Shown here in pieces: positions 1-11,600 of a stretch of DNA of 64,000 bases. A program made the position numbers and the translations under genes. Below the pieces are notes generated by a model. The model did no database searches, had not been told where the DNA came from, and saw only the letters and a list, made by a program, of their open reading frames with translations. The stretch spans positions 70,995,335 through 71,059,334 of the forward strand of contig JALMQS010000099.1 in assembly GCA_024734495.1 (NCBI GenBank), given 5' to 3'. Source of the DNA: Forficula auricularia (Eukaryota; Arthropoda; Insecta; Dermaptera; Forficulidae). The stretch's first letter is position 1, and the number at the start of each line of letters is the position of its first letter.

Positions 1-2
1 AT

Positions 3-299
3 AAAAAAACACACAAATATATAGGTGAGACTTCAAGACATTTGAGACAAAGAATTAAAGAACATATTTCATCGATTAATGGAAATAAATTGGTCTCCGC
101 GTTATCCATTCATGCTATTGACAACGAGCATAGTTTCAATTTTGAAGGAGTTAAGATACTAGATTATGAGAAAAATTGGACCAAGAGAAAAATAAAAGAA
201 TCTCTTTATATATTGAAGGATATCGATAATTGTGTAAATTTCAAAATGGATTCGGAAAACATATCAGAATGTTATAGTCTCATTGTGTCATTGTTGTGA
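3..299 (+). CDS. Penelope-like element, C-terminal GIY-YIG endonuclease fragment
   Basis: Open reading frame entering from the left edge and ending at TGA 297-299 (about 98 residues visible). It reads YIGETSRHLRQR near its start, then a spaced EH, then KILDYEKNWTKRKIKES. This matches the end of the GIY-YIG nuclease domain that follows the reverse transcriptase in Penelope-like elements (PLEs): YIG, two arginines, EH, and a terminal W..RKI.E block. The reverse transcriptase itself would lie upstream, outside the window. In PLEs this domain nicks the target DNA for insertion. No stop or frameshift is seen in the visible part. The downstream hammerhead-like core (809-853) fits a PLE 3' region. 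Confident of the family; activity unknown. Confidence 0.8.
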   Translation, partial: KKTHKYIGETSRHLRQRIKEHISSINGNKLVSALSIHAIDNEHSFNFEGVKILDYEKNWTKRKIKESLYILKDIDNCVNFKMDSENISECYSLIVSLL

Positions 300-591
300 G
301 AATATTGATTTGATTTAGTATATTGATTAAACATGTATTGATTTTATAAGAAAAATGTAATAGGGAGATGTGTATTTTGATATTTCGTTAATAAAAAATT
401 AAAAATAAAGAATGAATTTAACTTATAATGTGTTTTTAGAATGGATTATTTATAATGGGTTTTTTAATTGTATAATAATTGACGATGCAATGAGATAATT
501 AGAAAAAAATAAAATTGAAAATAGTATTTAATATAATCATTAATTCAAAATAGTTTCTAGTTCACTGGTAAACGTTTTTATAAATTGTTGC

Positions 592-623
<32 letters not shown>

Positions 624-2018
624 ATTGTAATGAATTGTGTGATCTATCTATATTGAAGATTTAAGAATGAATGTTTCATGTGAAATGACAAATTCCGGTT
701 CTTGAACGAGATGTATGTATGATTTCAAATTATTGTAAAAAAATTTTGTGTTATATAATTCTCTATAAAAAGAAAAAATGTAAATAAATGTTTCATTTCA
801 ATTTTTAGAACTACTGAGGATGGTCGACCAGTGGTGACCGAAACTGTATAGTTATCAATTAAATAATTCTAATAGTTATTAAAATTATTGTTTTATTATA
901 TTTGTGACAAAACCAACCCTTCAATTTAATGAAAAAAATTATTAATTTATAATTATTTATTGAAACAAATAATTGCAATATAAATAGTATTTATATTGTA
1001 ATTAATTTATAATTATTTGTTTCAATAAATAATTATAAATTAATCATGTGTGATTTAAATAAAAATTCAAACTTACTATTATACTTGACTTAATACTATT
1101 TATATTGTAATTATTTGTTTCAATAAATAATTATAAATTAATCATGTGTGATTTAAATAAAAATTCAAACTTTAATCAAATTAATCACAAAATAAAAGCT
1201 TCAACAGCTTCATTACTAATAAATATTTGATTAAAATTTGAATTTTTAATGAAATCTCACATAATTAATCATAATTATTTATTCTATTTATTGAACAAGA
1301 ACAAATTCTAGTTGTATTGTATTATTTGTTCTTGTTCAATAATAATTATAATTAATTATGTGTGATTTCACTAAAAATTCAAATTTTTATATATAAATGC
1401 TTGTTTATTTGCATCAATCAGAGGACAACTTCAGTGATTTCACTTTATCAATCAACAACTCTTCTACTCTCTGCATAACAAAATATTTTTAATTAAGCTC
1501 CGAAAATTGTATAATTTATATAATATAAATTACGCATTTCATGACTTGGCCCATAATAAAGTTTAGGGCCACATTCCCGAAAATTTTAGAATATGGCTTT
1601 TGTGGGAAAAGCATTAAAATTAGTTTACATGGACTAGTCATACACTTATACTAAGAACCTTTTAAAATCATTTAGCATTTTATAAAAATTAATATTATTT
1701 AATCTATCAAGCTGGTAAGCATTTGTATGCCAAGGACCAAAAAATCGAAAATTTGGTTAAGCATGGAATATTATTTTAAATATAAATAATATTTCTAGGA
1801 AAAATATTATGAAAAATTTTTGTTTAATATAAAAGCCTAAAATTATTGGAGAATTTTTATTTTACAAAAATGGTTTATGTACTTAAAGCGTTGTTTCTTA
1901 TTATACAACTCAGAAGCATTTATGAGTCATGGGCAAGACATGAGTCTGGTAAAGGGTCTTTTTATCGATACATCCTTTGTTAATTATTTTGATTATTTAT
2001 GTCCATCGATTAGATTAA
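300..2018. other. PLE 3' tail and AT-rich palindromic spacer
   Basis: No gene seen. Up to about 860 this is the probable non-coding end of the PLE, with a TA dinucleotide run at 591-618. From about 960 to 1190, and again at 1255-1370, it holds short inverted and direct repeats built on TAATTTATAATTATTTGTTT and its complement, which look like a small foldback duplicated locally. The remainder is plain AT-rich sequence. Confidence 0.5.
809..853 (+). ncRNA. Hammerhead-ribozyme-like core downstream of the PLE ORF
   Basis: CTGAGGA at 814-820, an extra T at 821, helix II GGTC (822-825) with GACC (836-839), GAAA at 840-843, then a minimal helix III (AC 843-844 with GT 846-847) and H17 = A848. Flanks AACTA (809-813) and TAGTT (849-853) are fully complementary and give helix I. 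PLE terminal regions are known to carry hammerhead motifs, which supports the call. Cleavage would fall after 848. The extra residue between A9 and helix II departs from the textbook core. Helix III is too short to close in one molecule, so a dimer would be expected. Confidence 0.6.
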
Positions 2019-2366
2019 TAAGTTGTTGTAGGGAAATAAGGACAATAGCTTATTCAAGTATTTTTTATTTTATTATTTTATTCAACTTTGTTGACTTCCT
2101 CAGGGCTCAAACAAATTGATTTCTTTGCATATTTGTCAATTTATAAATATTCATTCTTAGCAAACACATATAGGCATATTTAAAGAGGAAATATTTTCAA
2201 TTTGTGCCTATATTATGTGTTTGCTAAGAATGAATATTTATAAATTGACAAATATGCAAAGAAATCAATTTGAGCCCTGAGGAAGTCAACAAAGTTGACG
2301 AAACGTTGGCATAAAATAAAAAATACTTGCATAAGCTATAGTCCTTGTTTCCCTACAACAACTTAG
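2019..2366. repeat. Foldback repeat with one hammerhead-like core
   Basis: Two arms of about 150-160 bp are reverse complements around a centre near 2190. The outer end is AAGTTGTTGTAGGGA on the left and its complement near 2353-2364 on the right. The right arm has an intact core at 2268-2316; the left arm has lost the GAAA segment (expected near 2080). Probably a non-autonomous mobile element. Confidence 0.75.
2268..2316 (+). ncRNA. Hammerhead-ribozyme-like core (palindromic ACGU helix III)
   Basis: CTGAGGA 2277-2283, extra A 2284, perfect 6-bp helix II GTCAAC/GTTGAC (2285-2290, 2294-2299) with an AAA loop, GAAA 2300-2303, ACGT palindrome 2303-2306, H17 = T2307. GCC (2274-2276) pairs with GGC (2308-2310) for helix I, with weaker pairing beyond. 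Same plan as the copies at 809, 3876 and 43972. Confidence 0.55.
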
Positions 2367-3616
2367 TAATCCTTTGTAATATCAATAATAAATAGAAAAG
2401 TAGACATAAAAAAGAAAATATCATGGCTACAAACATTTAAGATAAAATTGAATAAAGAAACACCTTACTTAATTCAAATGAAATCAAAACTATCAATATT
2501 ATCACAATGAAAAAAAGTAGTTACATTCAATGACATTGCATTGGTGGCTTTATGGCCACATGGAAAAGCCTTATCTCAAGCTAAAATTTCTAATGAATTA
2601 CTCAAACTAGTTCCACCTGACTGTAAATAATTTTATAATTTTCTTCAAAATGTTGAATCTGCAGATTTTATGGATGATGTTGAAGGACTAGGATATAGTA
2701 CATTAGACTATCGTTGATAACAATGAGAATAAGAATCACTAAGTAGTAGATTTTGAAGAAAAAACTAACGAATAAATATTAATATTACTTAAAATTTTGA
2801 TAAAATGTTTCCATGTTATTATTAAAATATGTATTAATAAAAAAATTTGATAGTGCACCAATTAATTTCAGTTGAATACAAGCAACAGGTCTTCAATTAA
2901 GACGCCTGTAATAAACCCAGTGTTCATAGTTGCTGTCTGGTCCAAGAACATCGTGCAACATTTTGCTTAACTTGTGTGATATATGAGATGTTGCTTTAAG
3001 GTCAAAAATAAAAAATTATACAAGGTCCAATAATCGATCAAACTTTAGGGTTGGAATAAAAATTGAGAATTATTACATTTTATTATAGCTCCAGTTTTTT
3101 ATTTTTTGCCTAAAACGTTGATTAATTGAGTTTCCCTATGATCTAATTTAATAGTTTTTTCTATAAAAGTAAAAGGTCGGTTTTAAAAAAAAAAATGTAT
3201 GTATGCTTTGTGCCACCTATGATATTAGTAGGGATTTAATTGTTTGCCTTATTGTAAATGAATTTACTGATAAAAAAATCTTATACTATTAAATCGAAAT
3301 ACGTTGATAAATAATTAACGTTAACACTTTACAGGACAAGAAGGGTCGAAACGTTTAGTTAATTAAAGACAAAATATTAAAACAATATGTATAGTAGGGA
3401 GTGCCAATAGATCTTGCTGTGACTTAACATTGATACTTCCATTGATTTATAACATAATGAGTTGAAATTTTGAGTTGTTTCGGAATTTGTAAACCGATGT
3501 GTAGTAATTGTAGGATTGAACAAAAAGAAATTCAATAACAACAAAATATTAATAACTTTCTATTTTAGAGTATTTATGGTAGACCATAGTTGATCAAATT
3601 TAATAGAAAAAACTCT
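2367..3616. other. AT-rich intergenic stretch with a coding-like remnant
   Basis: Between 2523 and 2717 the + strand has a 65-codon frame with one internal TAA, containing ALVALWPHGKALSQAKISNE and later FMDDVEGLGYSTLDYR before TGA. It looks like a decayed protein fragment, perhaps from a mobile element, but I do not recognise it. The rest of the stretch shows nothing I can support. Confidence 0.3.
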
Positions 3617-3683
3617 AATTAAGTGGATATCGATGAGGCAGTCCAAAAAAGAAGAAGATAATTTACACTATCTTTTTATTCAT

Positions 3684-3726
3684 AAAACCGACGTTTCGGA
3701 GGCTATTCCTCCTTCTTCAGGGTTTT
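3684..3726 (-). ncRNA. Hammerhead-like core, left arm
   Basis: Minus-strand copy of the core at 3876-3919: CTGAAGA, extra A, GGAGG/CCTCC helix II with an AATAG loop, GAAA, ACGT, then C as H17. Flanks AAAACC and GGTTTT are complementary over 6 bp. Confidence 0.6.
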
Positions 3727-3875
3727 GAAAAGTCAGTGAAGGAAATCTAATGCGATATTCTCCACTGTCTCCTCTTTCAGTGGCAGTAACAATAATATAT
3801 TGTATTTCATTGTTACTGCCACTGAAAGAGGAGACAGAGGGGAATGTCGCATTAGATTTCCTTCACTGACTTTTC

Positions 3876-3919
3876 AAAACCCTGAAGAAGGAGGGAATAG
3901 CCTCCGAAACGTCGGTTTT
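3876..3919 (+). ncRNA. Hammerhead-like core, right arm (best example)
   Basis: AAAACC (3876-3881) and GGTTTT (3914-3919) form a perfect 6-bp helix I. CTGAAGA 3882-3888, extra A 3889, helix II GGAGG (3890-3894) with CCTCC (3901-3905), GAAA 3906-3909, palindrome ACGT 3909-3912, H17 = C3913 (a GUC site). Every conserved residue of the hammerhead core is present apart from the added A between A9 and helix II; an extra residue at this place has been reported for a viroid hammerhead (chrysanthemum chlorotic mottle viroid). Confidence 0.65.
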
Positions 3920-4246
3920 ATGAATAAAAAGATAGTGTGAATTATTATCTTCTTTTTTTGGACTGCCTCATCGATATCCACTTAATTCACTTATCAGTCC
4001 GTCTCCAAAAATTACTCCAATCTTATAAAAACTCTAATTATACCTTTTTAAAGAAATAGATTAATGATTAATGCGTTCCTTATAAAATTAAATACTTGAA
4101 ACGGAAGTTTTTAAATTCATTAGAACTCGAGTTCTTAACGTTTTTAGATTAAAATTTTGTATTTTGGTTATATTAAAAAAAAATCAAATTAAATTCATAA
4201 TTTCTTTGAAATTCCTTGAAAATTTGGACGGATTATTTTTTTATAG

Positions 4247-4333
4247 CTCCTACTTCCCATCCATCCGTCCAGGGGCTGGTTCTTCCTACACCGCTCTTCA
4301 CTTGCGCTCCTCATTCAATACATCCATTGCCAG
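4247..4333 (+). CDS. Possible upstream coding exon of USP10
   Basis: An 87-nt segment flanked by TTTTTTATAG on the left and GTATGG on the right. In the phase needed to join the exon at 5647 (one leftover G) it is open and proline-rich (PTSHPSVQGLVLPTPLF...). It is richer in GC than its surroundings. The N-terminal part of USP10 is poorly conserved and low in complexity, so homology cannot confirm it. No start codon exon was found upstream. Confidence 0.3.
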
Positions 4334-4684
4334 GTATGGCTTAAAAATCAGCAGATTATTACTGCTTTGCTTGTTCCACCTGTGCATTTAAATTAATAGT
4401 GTGGTGTTGGTTTATAGTGAACATTATGTAAATTAATATTAATAGAACTTTTTGTGGTGTTTCATAACTTTTTAAATCTTTCATTTCTATGAAACACAAC
4501 AAAAACCTCCCTTAATTTTAACTCTGCGTTTATTTATTAACATCTACTTTAAATAGAAATAATCCTATTGTTTTATAATTCTATGTATTATACCATATAT
4601 GCATACGGCTCGGAACCCAAACCTTTCCTTGGTTTATAAATATTTTCTTAAATTTTATTTTATTCCTCTTCATTCATATTTACC

Positions 4685-4920
4685 CAGGGGCGTAGCCACG
4701 GGGGGGGGGGGGCAGGGCTCGGGGATGAGAACGGCAACGACAAACTTTCTTATAGTAAACTAACCGTAATTAAATATATTTCATATGTTTAATCAAGAAT
4801 TATGTTCTTTTTTTAATTTCTTGAAGTACCTATTTGTTTTAATAAAAAAAAAAGATTCCTACTAAATATTTTGCTTTCTGGATTGACCCCCCCCATGAAA
4901 ATTTTCTGGCTACGCCACTG
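4685..4920. mobile_element. Short non-autonomous hAT element
   Basis: Terminal inverted repeats CAGGGGCGTAGCCA and CTGGCTACGCCACTG bound 236 bp that contain a run of G near the left end and of C near the right. It is flanked by 8-bp near-identical duplications TATTTACC (4677-4684) and TATTGACC (4921-4928). CAGGGGCG-type ends with an 8-bp duplication are typical of hAT. Confidence 0.75.
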
Positions 4921-4986
4921 TATTGACCTACTTGATTTTCTTTCGCTAATCACATACCTGTGCTAGATATATTTAGATTTATTAAG

Positions 4987-5275
4987 CAGGGGTGTCCATC
5001 CCCCTAGCTTCATAACTCACCCCCCCCCCCCCCCCAATTTGATGAAAAGTAAGCCCTCCTCTTTGAAATAGAAGAATAGCAGTAGGGCCTACTCTAAAAC
5101 TTCTTCCCTGTCAAAAACTATTACTGTATTTCGCTGTCATTATAACTTTAGGCCTACTAGTTGTACAATATAACTATTTTATTCACTTCTAAAGGATTAG
5201 AAGAGGTTCCCCCCACCCAGAAATTTCAATGGCGCACTCTTCGCCTTAACCCCCCCTTCCCTTTGAACACCCCTG
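4987..5275. mobile_element. Short non-autonomous hAT-like element
   Basis: Starts CAGGGGTGTCC and ends GAACACCCCTG, with TATTAAG on both sides as the target duplication. The interior has a long C run near 5022-5035. No coding capacity. Confidence 0.65.
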
Positions 5276-5646
5276 TATTAAGTATATTCGCCCATCTCTT
5301 GGCTCCCACGGAATTTTTTCAATTTTTAATTTATCTATATTTATATACATTTTGATACGATTAACTTTGAGAATTTTTGAAAATATTTATTCTATCTATT
5401 ATATATCACAATAATCTTTATGTAATTATATCTATTATTTCGTTTGTTTATAATTGGCCATATATGTTGGAACCTCTATTTGAAATTAATTTTTAAATAA
5501 TATTCTTCCTTCGTTTGTAATTTAATATTTATTAATTTTTTTTTCTCGAACTTTATTTTAGTGAAATATTTAATCACAACATAATTTTAGTTTATTCATT
5601 ATCTTTAAAACTGATTGACTTTTCAATTTATGTTTTTCTTTTTAAG

Positions 5647-8600
5647 GTTCATCTGAAGATATAATACAAGAATCCGGCCTCGAATGTACTGATGAATCCC
5701 TGCTCGCCCCACCTGAACAATTCCAGAGTCCACCCATGGCTACACTTTATATCCCAAGTGTTTCACATAATATATATGTGAATAATTTAACTCAGGGTGT
5801 AATAGGGTTACCCATGCCCTATGCTCCGCCTCCTCAAACTATGTACCATATCGAAGATAATACAAATCGTAGAGCTGCAAGGCAAAAAAATTCAAATAAT
5901 GGTAAAACACTAAATCCTGGAAATGAAGCTACTGCTCAACCTGTTGCTGTTGGAACTTCTTTTGCCCCTCCATATGTAAATGTAATATCTTATCCACGGC
6001 CTCCTCCTACCTATTATCTGTCTTCAAATCCTTATGCCTCTTACCATAATGGACTAGTCTTCCCACCTTTTTCTAATCCTGAAGCTCCTATTGCTATAGA
6101 TAAATCAGTCACTCCTGTTGTTCCAATAACATATGGTCCAGCTGTTGCCCCCTATACGACACAGAATTATACTGAAATGACTTCAAATCAAAATTATTCC
6201 CAAGATTCCACATATATTGAACAAAATGAAATAGTCTCAATTTCTGAAGAAGTGAATCCTTTAGATGTTATTCATCCGATTGAGAATATTCCTCATAGTT
6301 TCCAACAAACCAGTGAAATTTCTAATGAAACTTCAATTGAGGTCCAAAATAACTTGGAAGTAAATACGATTAATACTAATAAAGAATCTTCTAAAACTGA
6401 TATTTCTGAAACAAATCCATCAATCGATTTATCTAACAAGCAGTCGGAAGTGACTATTCCAAAAGTTTCAACTGGTAGTGTGAAAGCTAAAGTTTCAACT
6501 CATAATGTGAAAGCTAAAGTTTCAACTGATAGTGTGAATGCTAGTACTAGCACTCCCAAACATACTCCAAAGCTCTGGACAAGCTTATTTAATGGAAGAC
6601 ATACTCATCTGGATAAAAATTATGATCCAAACAATTCAGCTCCTGAATCAACCACTTCTTCTAATCCAGAAATTAAAGATCGTCGATCATCTGAAGAAGC
6701 TACTTCAAAACTCACAATAAATTCTTCTCCACCATCTGGCCCCGACCCTGGACTATATAGACTTGGAGGTAAGATTATTTTTTTTATTCTTATTTATTTT
6801 ATCATTTCTAAAATAAATTACATACCATATATTTATATCAAATTATAGTATTCATTTTATATATTTTCTTATACTAATAAAATAATAATTTTTTTAATTC
6901 TATATTACTAGTCATTTTTATTATCAAAACTTTTACCTTGATGATGATTGTAAAATATGTTTCACTAAAATAAATAAATAAAAATTAATGTCTATATATT
7001 AATTAATATCTACATAGTGCGACAAAATAATTTGAACAAAATCCAAAAAAAAACTGATTTTTAATCGGAACGTCCATTTTTCTTCGCATATTTAATATTT
7101 CTGTCGTTAAAAATAAATACTCCACAAAAAATTTTATACAATTTGCGGGTTGCAACCATTGAGCTATTTTTAGTTGATTTGCATTTATGCCGGATACATC
7201 CATGTTCTATCTAATACAGACTGTATCAGAAATTATCAAATTATGGGTGTTTTTAGTCATACTGGACCAGAACAAACTAGCAATATTTATTGGTAAAAGA
7301 TGATAAATTAACTGTAAATGACGTCTATTTCGGAAAATTTTTAAACCAGTTCTGGGACGCTGCTAAAAGCAGCCATTTTGAAAATATTTAGAATGTTGTT
7401 GCATATAAATTTAAAAGAAAGTTCGATCTTGTCTGATTCATTAATGAGTCTCAGTTATTTTGCTTCACTGTAAACAATCCTTAAGTATATATTATTAAAT
7501 TAAAAATATATATAGTATATTTATAAATTTATTTTGAATTAAATTTTAAAATCTGAATAAATATTTAATAAATAATATATTTTTATCGATTTTTAGAATT
7601 TTTACGTGATTATGAAGTCGATCATCGCAACGTTTCATTGCAACCCCGAGGTCTTACAAACCGTAGCAATTGGTGTTATATTCATTCAACCCTACAGGCT
7701 CTGTTTGCTTGTCCACCTTTTTACAATTTGTTGAAGAGTTTATCTAATCATTATGGATCACGGCCTGCCTCATCTACAAAGTCAAGCACACCAATTTTAG
7801 ATAGCATGTAAGTAGTTTTTCATTTTTACATTATTTTTATTAACAATACTATTTTACTAATGTATTTCTTAAATATTTTAAAATTATATTGTTTTTAAAA
7901 GCGCTTACTTTATGTAGATTTCATTTTATTCAATTATACGAATAAACAATGATTTTCTAAATGTAAATAATAATTTATATAAAATCGTTTTAATAAATAT
8001 GAAAAAAATTTCAGGATACAACTAGTTGGAGAATTTTCGCCAATGACCAAAGGAGAAAAAAGTCGGCTTTCTAGAAATACTCGCAATAATGGAGGAAAAA
8101 AGTCACCTACTAATACTGTTAATGAATTACCTGATCTCTCCGTTGGACAAGCCATTGAGCCCTTATTCATCTATAATATGCTCGACAATATTCGAAGTGA
8201 CTCTTTTAAAGTGCAAGGTCGACAAGAAGATGCAGAGGAATTTCTTAGCTGTCTTCTTAATGCCCTCAATGATGAAATGTTAGAGGTGAGATTTACATTT
8301 CTAATATCTTTCAGTGCCTGTCATCTGATTGGCCATCCCAGTTCCTCCATTTACCATCTACCCTTTGTTAGTTGTAAGAAGCATTTACTTTGCGACATAC
8401 AACCGGCCCTTATTGCTATTCGTAAAGGTTCTCATGTAAAAATTGCAAACAACCTAAATGTTTGAATTGCCGAGATCAGCAGTCATAGGGTTTGTTAGGA
8501 AATCTAATAATGAAAAAAAAATCAAACTCATTAGATGAAAATATCTCGTGATTTTCCTTGTATAGTAATTATTTTGTATACAAAAAAATTAATGTAAATT

Positions 8601-11600
8601 ATTATTAGATATTGTTTATTTAATTAGCCATTAACTAAAGATTAACAAATGTATAATTATTCCGAATCATTTGTTTTGAATAATTTTCAGGGTAAGCAAA
8701 CAGTTAAAGCATTGAAATACAAGTTAATAATCATAGTAATAAGCGGTCTTATGGTGGTACTAGATTGATATCCTTTAGCCTCTCTCATAACTTAAATAAA
8801 TTATAGGTATATTAAAATATTCTAAGCAGAAAATGATGGGATAACTTTTATATTTATAATAAACAATAGAAATAATCTTAGGTACCCGAATCATAGTATA
8901 GTATCAAGTATCCTTTAATGCCGCGATTCTTAAACATGATCCGCATAGTCATTACCCTGGGTCCACGATATTATAAAAAATGGTTACAAACAGTTGAAGT
9001 CGATAAAAATGCAAGAAGCGCGGAGCCTATGAGATTATTGAGTCAGAAATTAAGTCTCAATAACGACGTAAAATGCCTAGGATTGGGATGGGGTCCCAAA
9101 AAAAAAATGTTCAAGAGGGAGTTCTCTGACTACATAAGTTTAATAACTCCTGCTTTATTCCATGAGTTAGCTGATTCAAATTTTGTATTAAGTAATTTGC
9201 ATACCATCCTTGTTAAGGTTTTAACCAGGTTTCCTTAACAACTTAGGGCTGAGGCAGATGCGTCGTTTGCTCCTGATATCGGGTTTTTGCGCAGAATTTT
9301 TAAATTATTTTTTGTCTTTTGATGGAAATCTGTGGTCATTCATTTGTGATAATACATTTCTTTCTTTTTTTTTGTACTTGATTATTATTTGTTAATTTGT
9401 AATTAAATTTGTATTGATTCCTGATTAACCTAGCCACCGAGGACTTGTGCCTCTAAGCAGTTCGAGAAATAAATTTATTTTCGTTAAGAGCGTAATTTCT
9501 TCACCCACAAATTAGAAGCTATTTGAACAAATACAATTCACTTTCAAATTACCTATATTTTGTTTTCAAATTAATTTAAATTTTCTTTGCCTGTTTTCAA
9601 ATAAAGTTCTAAATAATTTTTGTTTTTAGGTGATTAAATTAGTGGAAGACTCTTCTAATAAATCTACTAAGTCTTCTTTAACTAATGGAGTAGGAACAAA
9701 TGGTTTCGAATATTCTGCAAATAAAGATAATCACGATGGATGGAACGGGAATTCAAAACAAAATGGTTCTCAGAATATTGAAGATGATAGCGAAGAATGG
9801 GCTGTAATGGGTCCTAAGAATAAAAGTGCTATTACTCGTCGAGCTGAGCTTGGAAGTACACCAGTCTCTAAAATATTTCGAGGACAATTATGTTCTAAAA
9901 TTCATCGTACCGGCGATCAGGATACATCTAATGTTCAGCCTTTTTTCACACTTCAACTTGATATAGAGGTAATATTATACATGAATTATTTTGAGTTGTT
10001 TATCTTATTTAAAAAGTTAATTTGTTTTAATTTTCCAATTAATATCAATTTTTAATGGGCTTAGAAAACTCTTTTTTCTTATTTAATACTGAGCGAAAAT
10101 TTCCTATTAAAATGCCATAGAAAGTCAGCGGGTTAATTTATTAGATAATAAATTCGCGTTACATCTATGGTAGAGTAAGGCTGTGAATTTCGGGGGATTG
10201 TTGCTATCGTTTTGATCGCGACTTTTTTTTCGAATCACAAATGCCCTTTTCCATTGAGTAGAATCACTAATATTTTTTATTGATTCTTAGTATTGGAATG
10301 AACAACTTTACATACTTTAAAAATTATAATTTTACACTTTTGTTTTAATTATATCAATAATACCCATGTTCAGGAATATCTTTTTCTTCCTATTAAAATA
10401 TTATACCATAGAAAGTCAGCGGGTTAATTTACTTAATAATAAATTCGCGTTACATCTATGGTAGAGTAAGGCTGTGAATTTCGGGGGATTGTTGCTATCG
10501 TTTTGATAGCGACTTTTTTTTCGAATCACAAAAGCTCTTTTCCACTGAGTAGAATCACTAATATTTTTTATTGATTCTTAGTAATGGAATGAACAACTTT
10601 ACATATGTTATAATTTATAATATAACACTTGTTTTAATTATATCAATAATAGCCATGTTTAGGAATATCTTTTTCTTCCCATTAAAATATTATACCATAG
10701 AAAGTCAGCGGGTTGATTTACTCAATAAATTCGCGTTACATCTATGGTAGAGTAAGGCTGTGAATTTCGGGGGATTGTTGCTATCGTTTTGATAGCGACT
10801 TTTTTTCGAATCACAAATGCTCTTTTCCACTGAGTAGAATCACTAATATTTTTTATTGATTCTTAGTAATGGAATGAACAACTTTACATATGTTATAATT
10901 TATAATATAACACTTGTTTTAATTATATCAATAATAGCCATGTTTAGGAATATCTTTTTCTTCCCATTAAAATATTATACCATAGAAAGTCAGCGGGTTG
11001 ATTTACTCAATAAATTCGCGTTACATCTATGGTAGAGTAAGGCTGTGAATTTCGGGGGATTGTTGCTATCGTTTTGATCGCGACTTTTTTTTCGAATCAC
11101 AAATGCTCTTTTCCACTGAGTAGAATCACTAATATTTTTTATTGATTCTTAGTAATGGAATGAACAACTTTACATACGTTATAATTTATAATATAACACT
11201 TTTGTTTTAATTATATCAATAATACCCATGTTTAGGAATATTTTTTTCTTCATATTAAAATATTATACCATAGAAAGTCAGCGGGTTAATTTACTCAATA
11301 ATAAATTCGCGTTACATCTATGGTAGAGTAAGGCTGTGAATTTCTGAAGATTGTTGCTATCGTTTTGATAGCGACTTTTTTTTGGAATCACAAATGCCCT
11401 TTTCCACTGAGTAGAATCACTAATATTTTTTCTTGATTCTTAGTAATGGAATGTACAACTTTACAAAAAATAAATTATTAAAAGAAATTTCTTTGAAGAG
11501 ACGGACTGGTAGAACTTTGATTGATGGCGATGGCCCATGAAAAAATCGGAATTGTATTTTTTCATTATCCTTGACTGCCTTCCATCACTTCTCAATATAA

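Larger units (their letters stand above)
3617..3987. repeat. Foldback repeat with a hammerhead-like core in both arms
   Basis: Near-perfect inverted repeat. Both arms begin with AAGTGGATATCGATGAGGCA (3621-3640 and its complement near 3965-3984) and run about 175 bp to a short loop near 3795-3805. Because both arms keep an intact core, either transcription direction would yield one. Confidence 0.85.

Noticed and set aside
1877..2119. 80-codon plus-strand frame
   Set aside because: Most of it runs through the left arm of a foldback repeat and it has no protein-like features.
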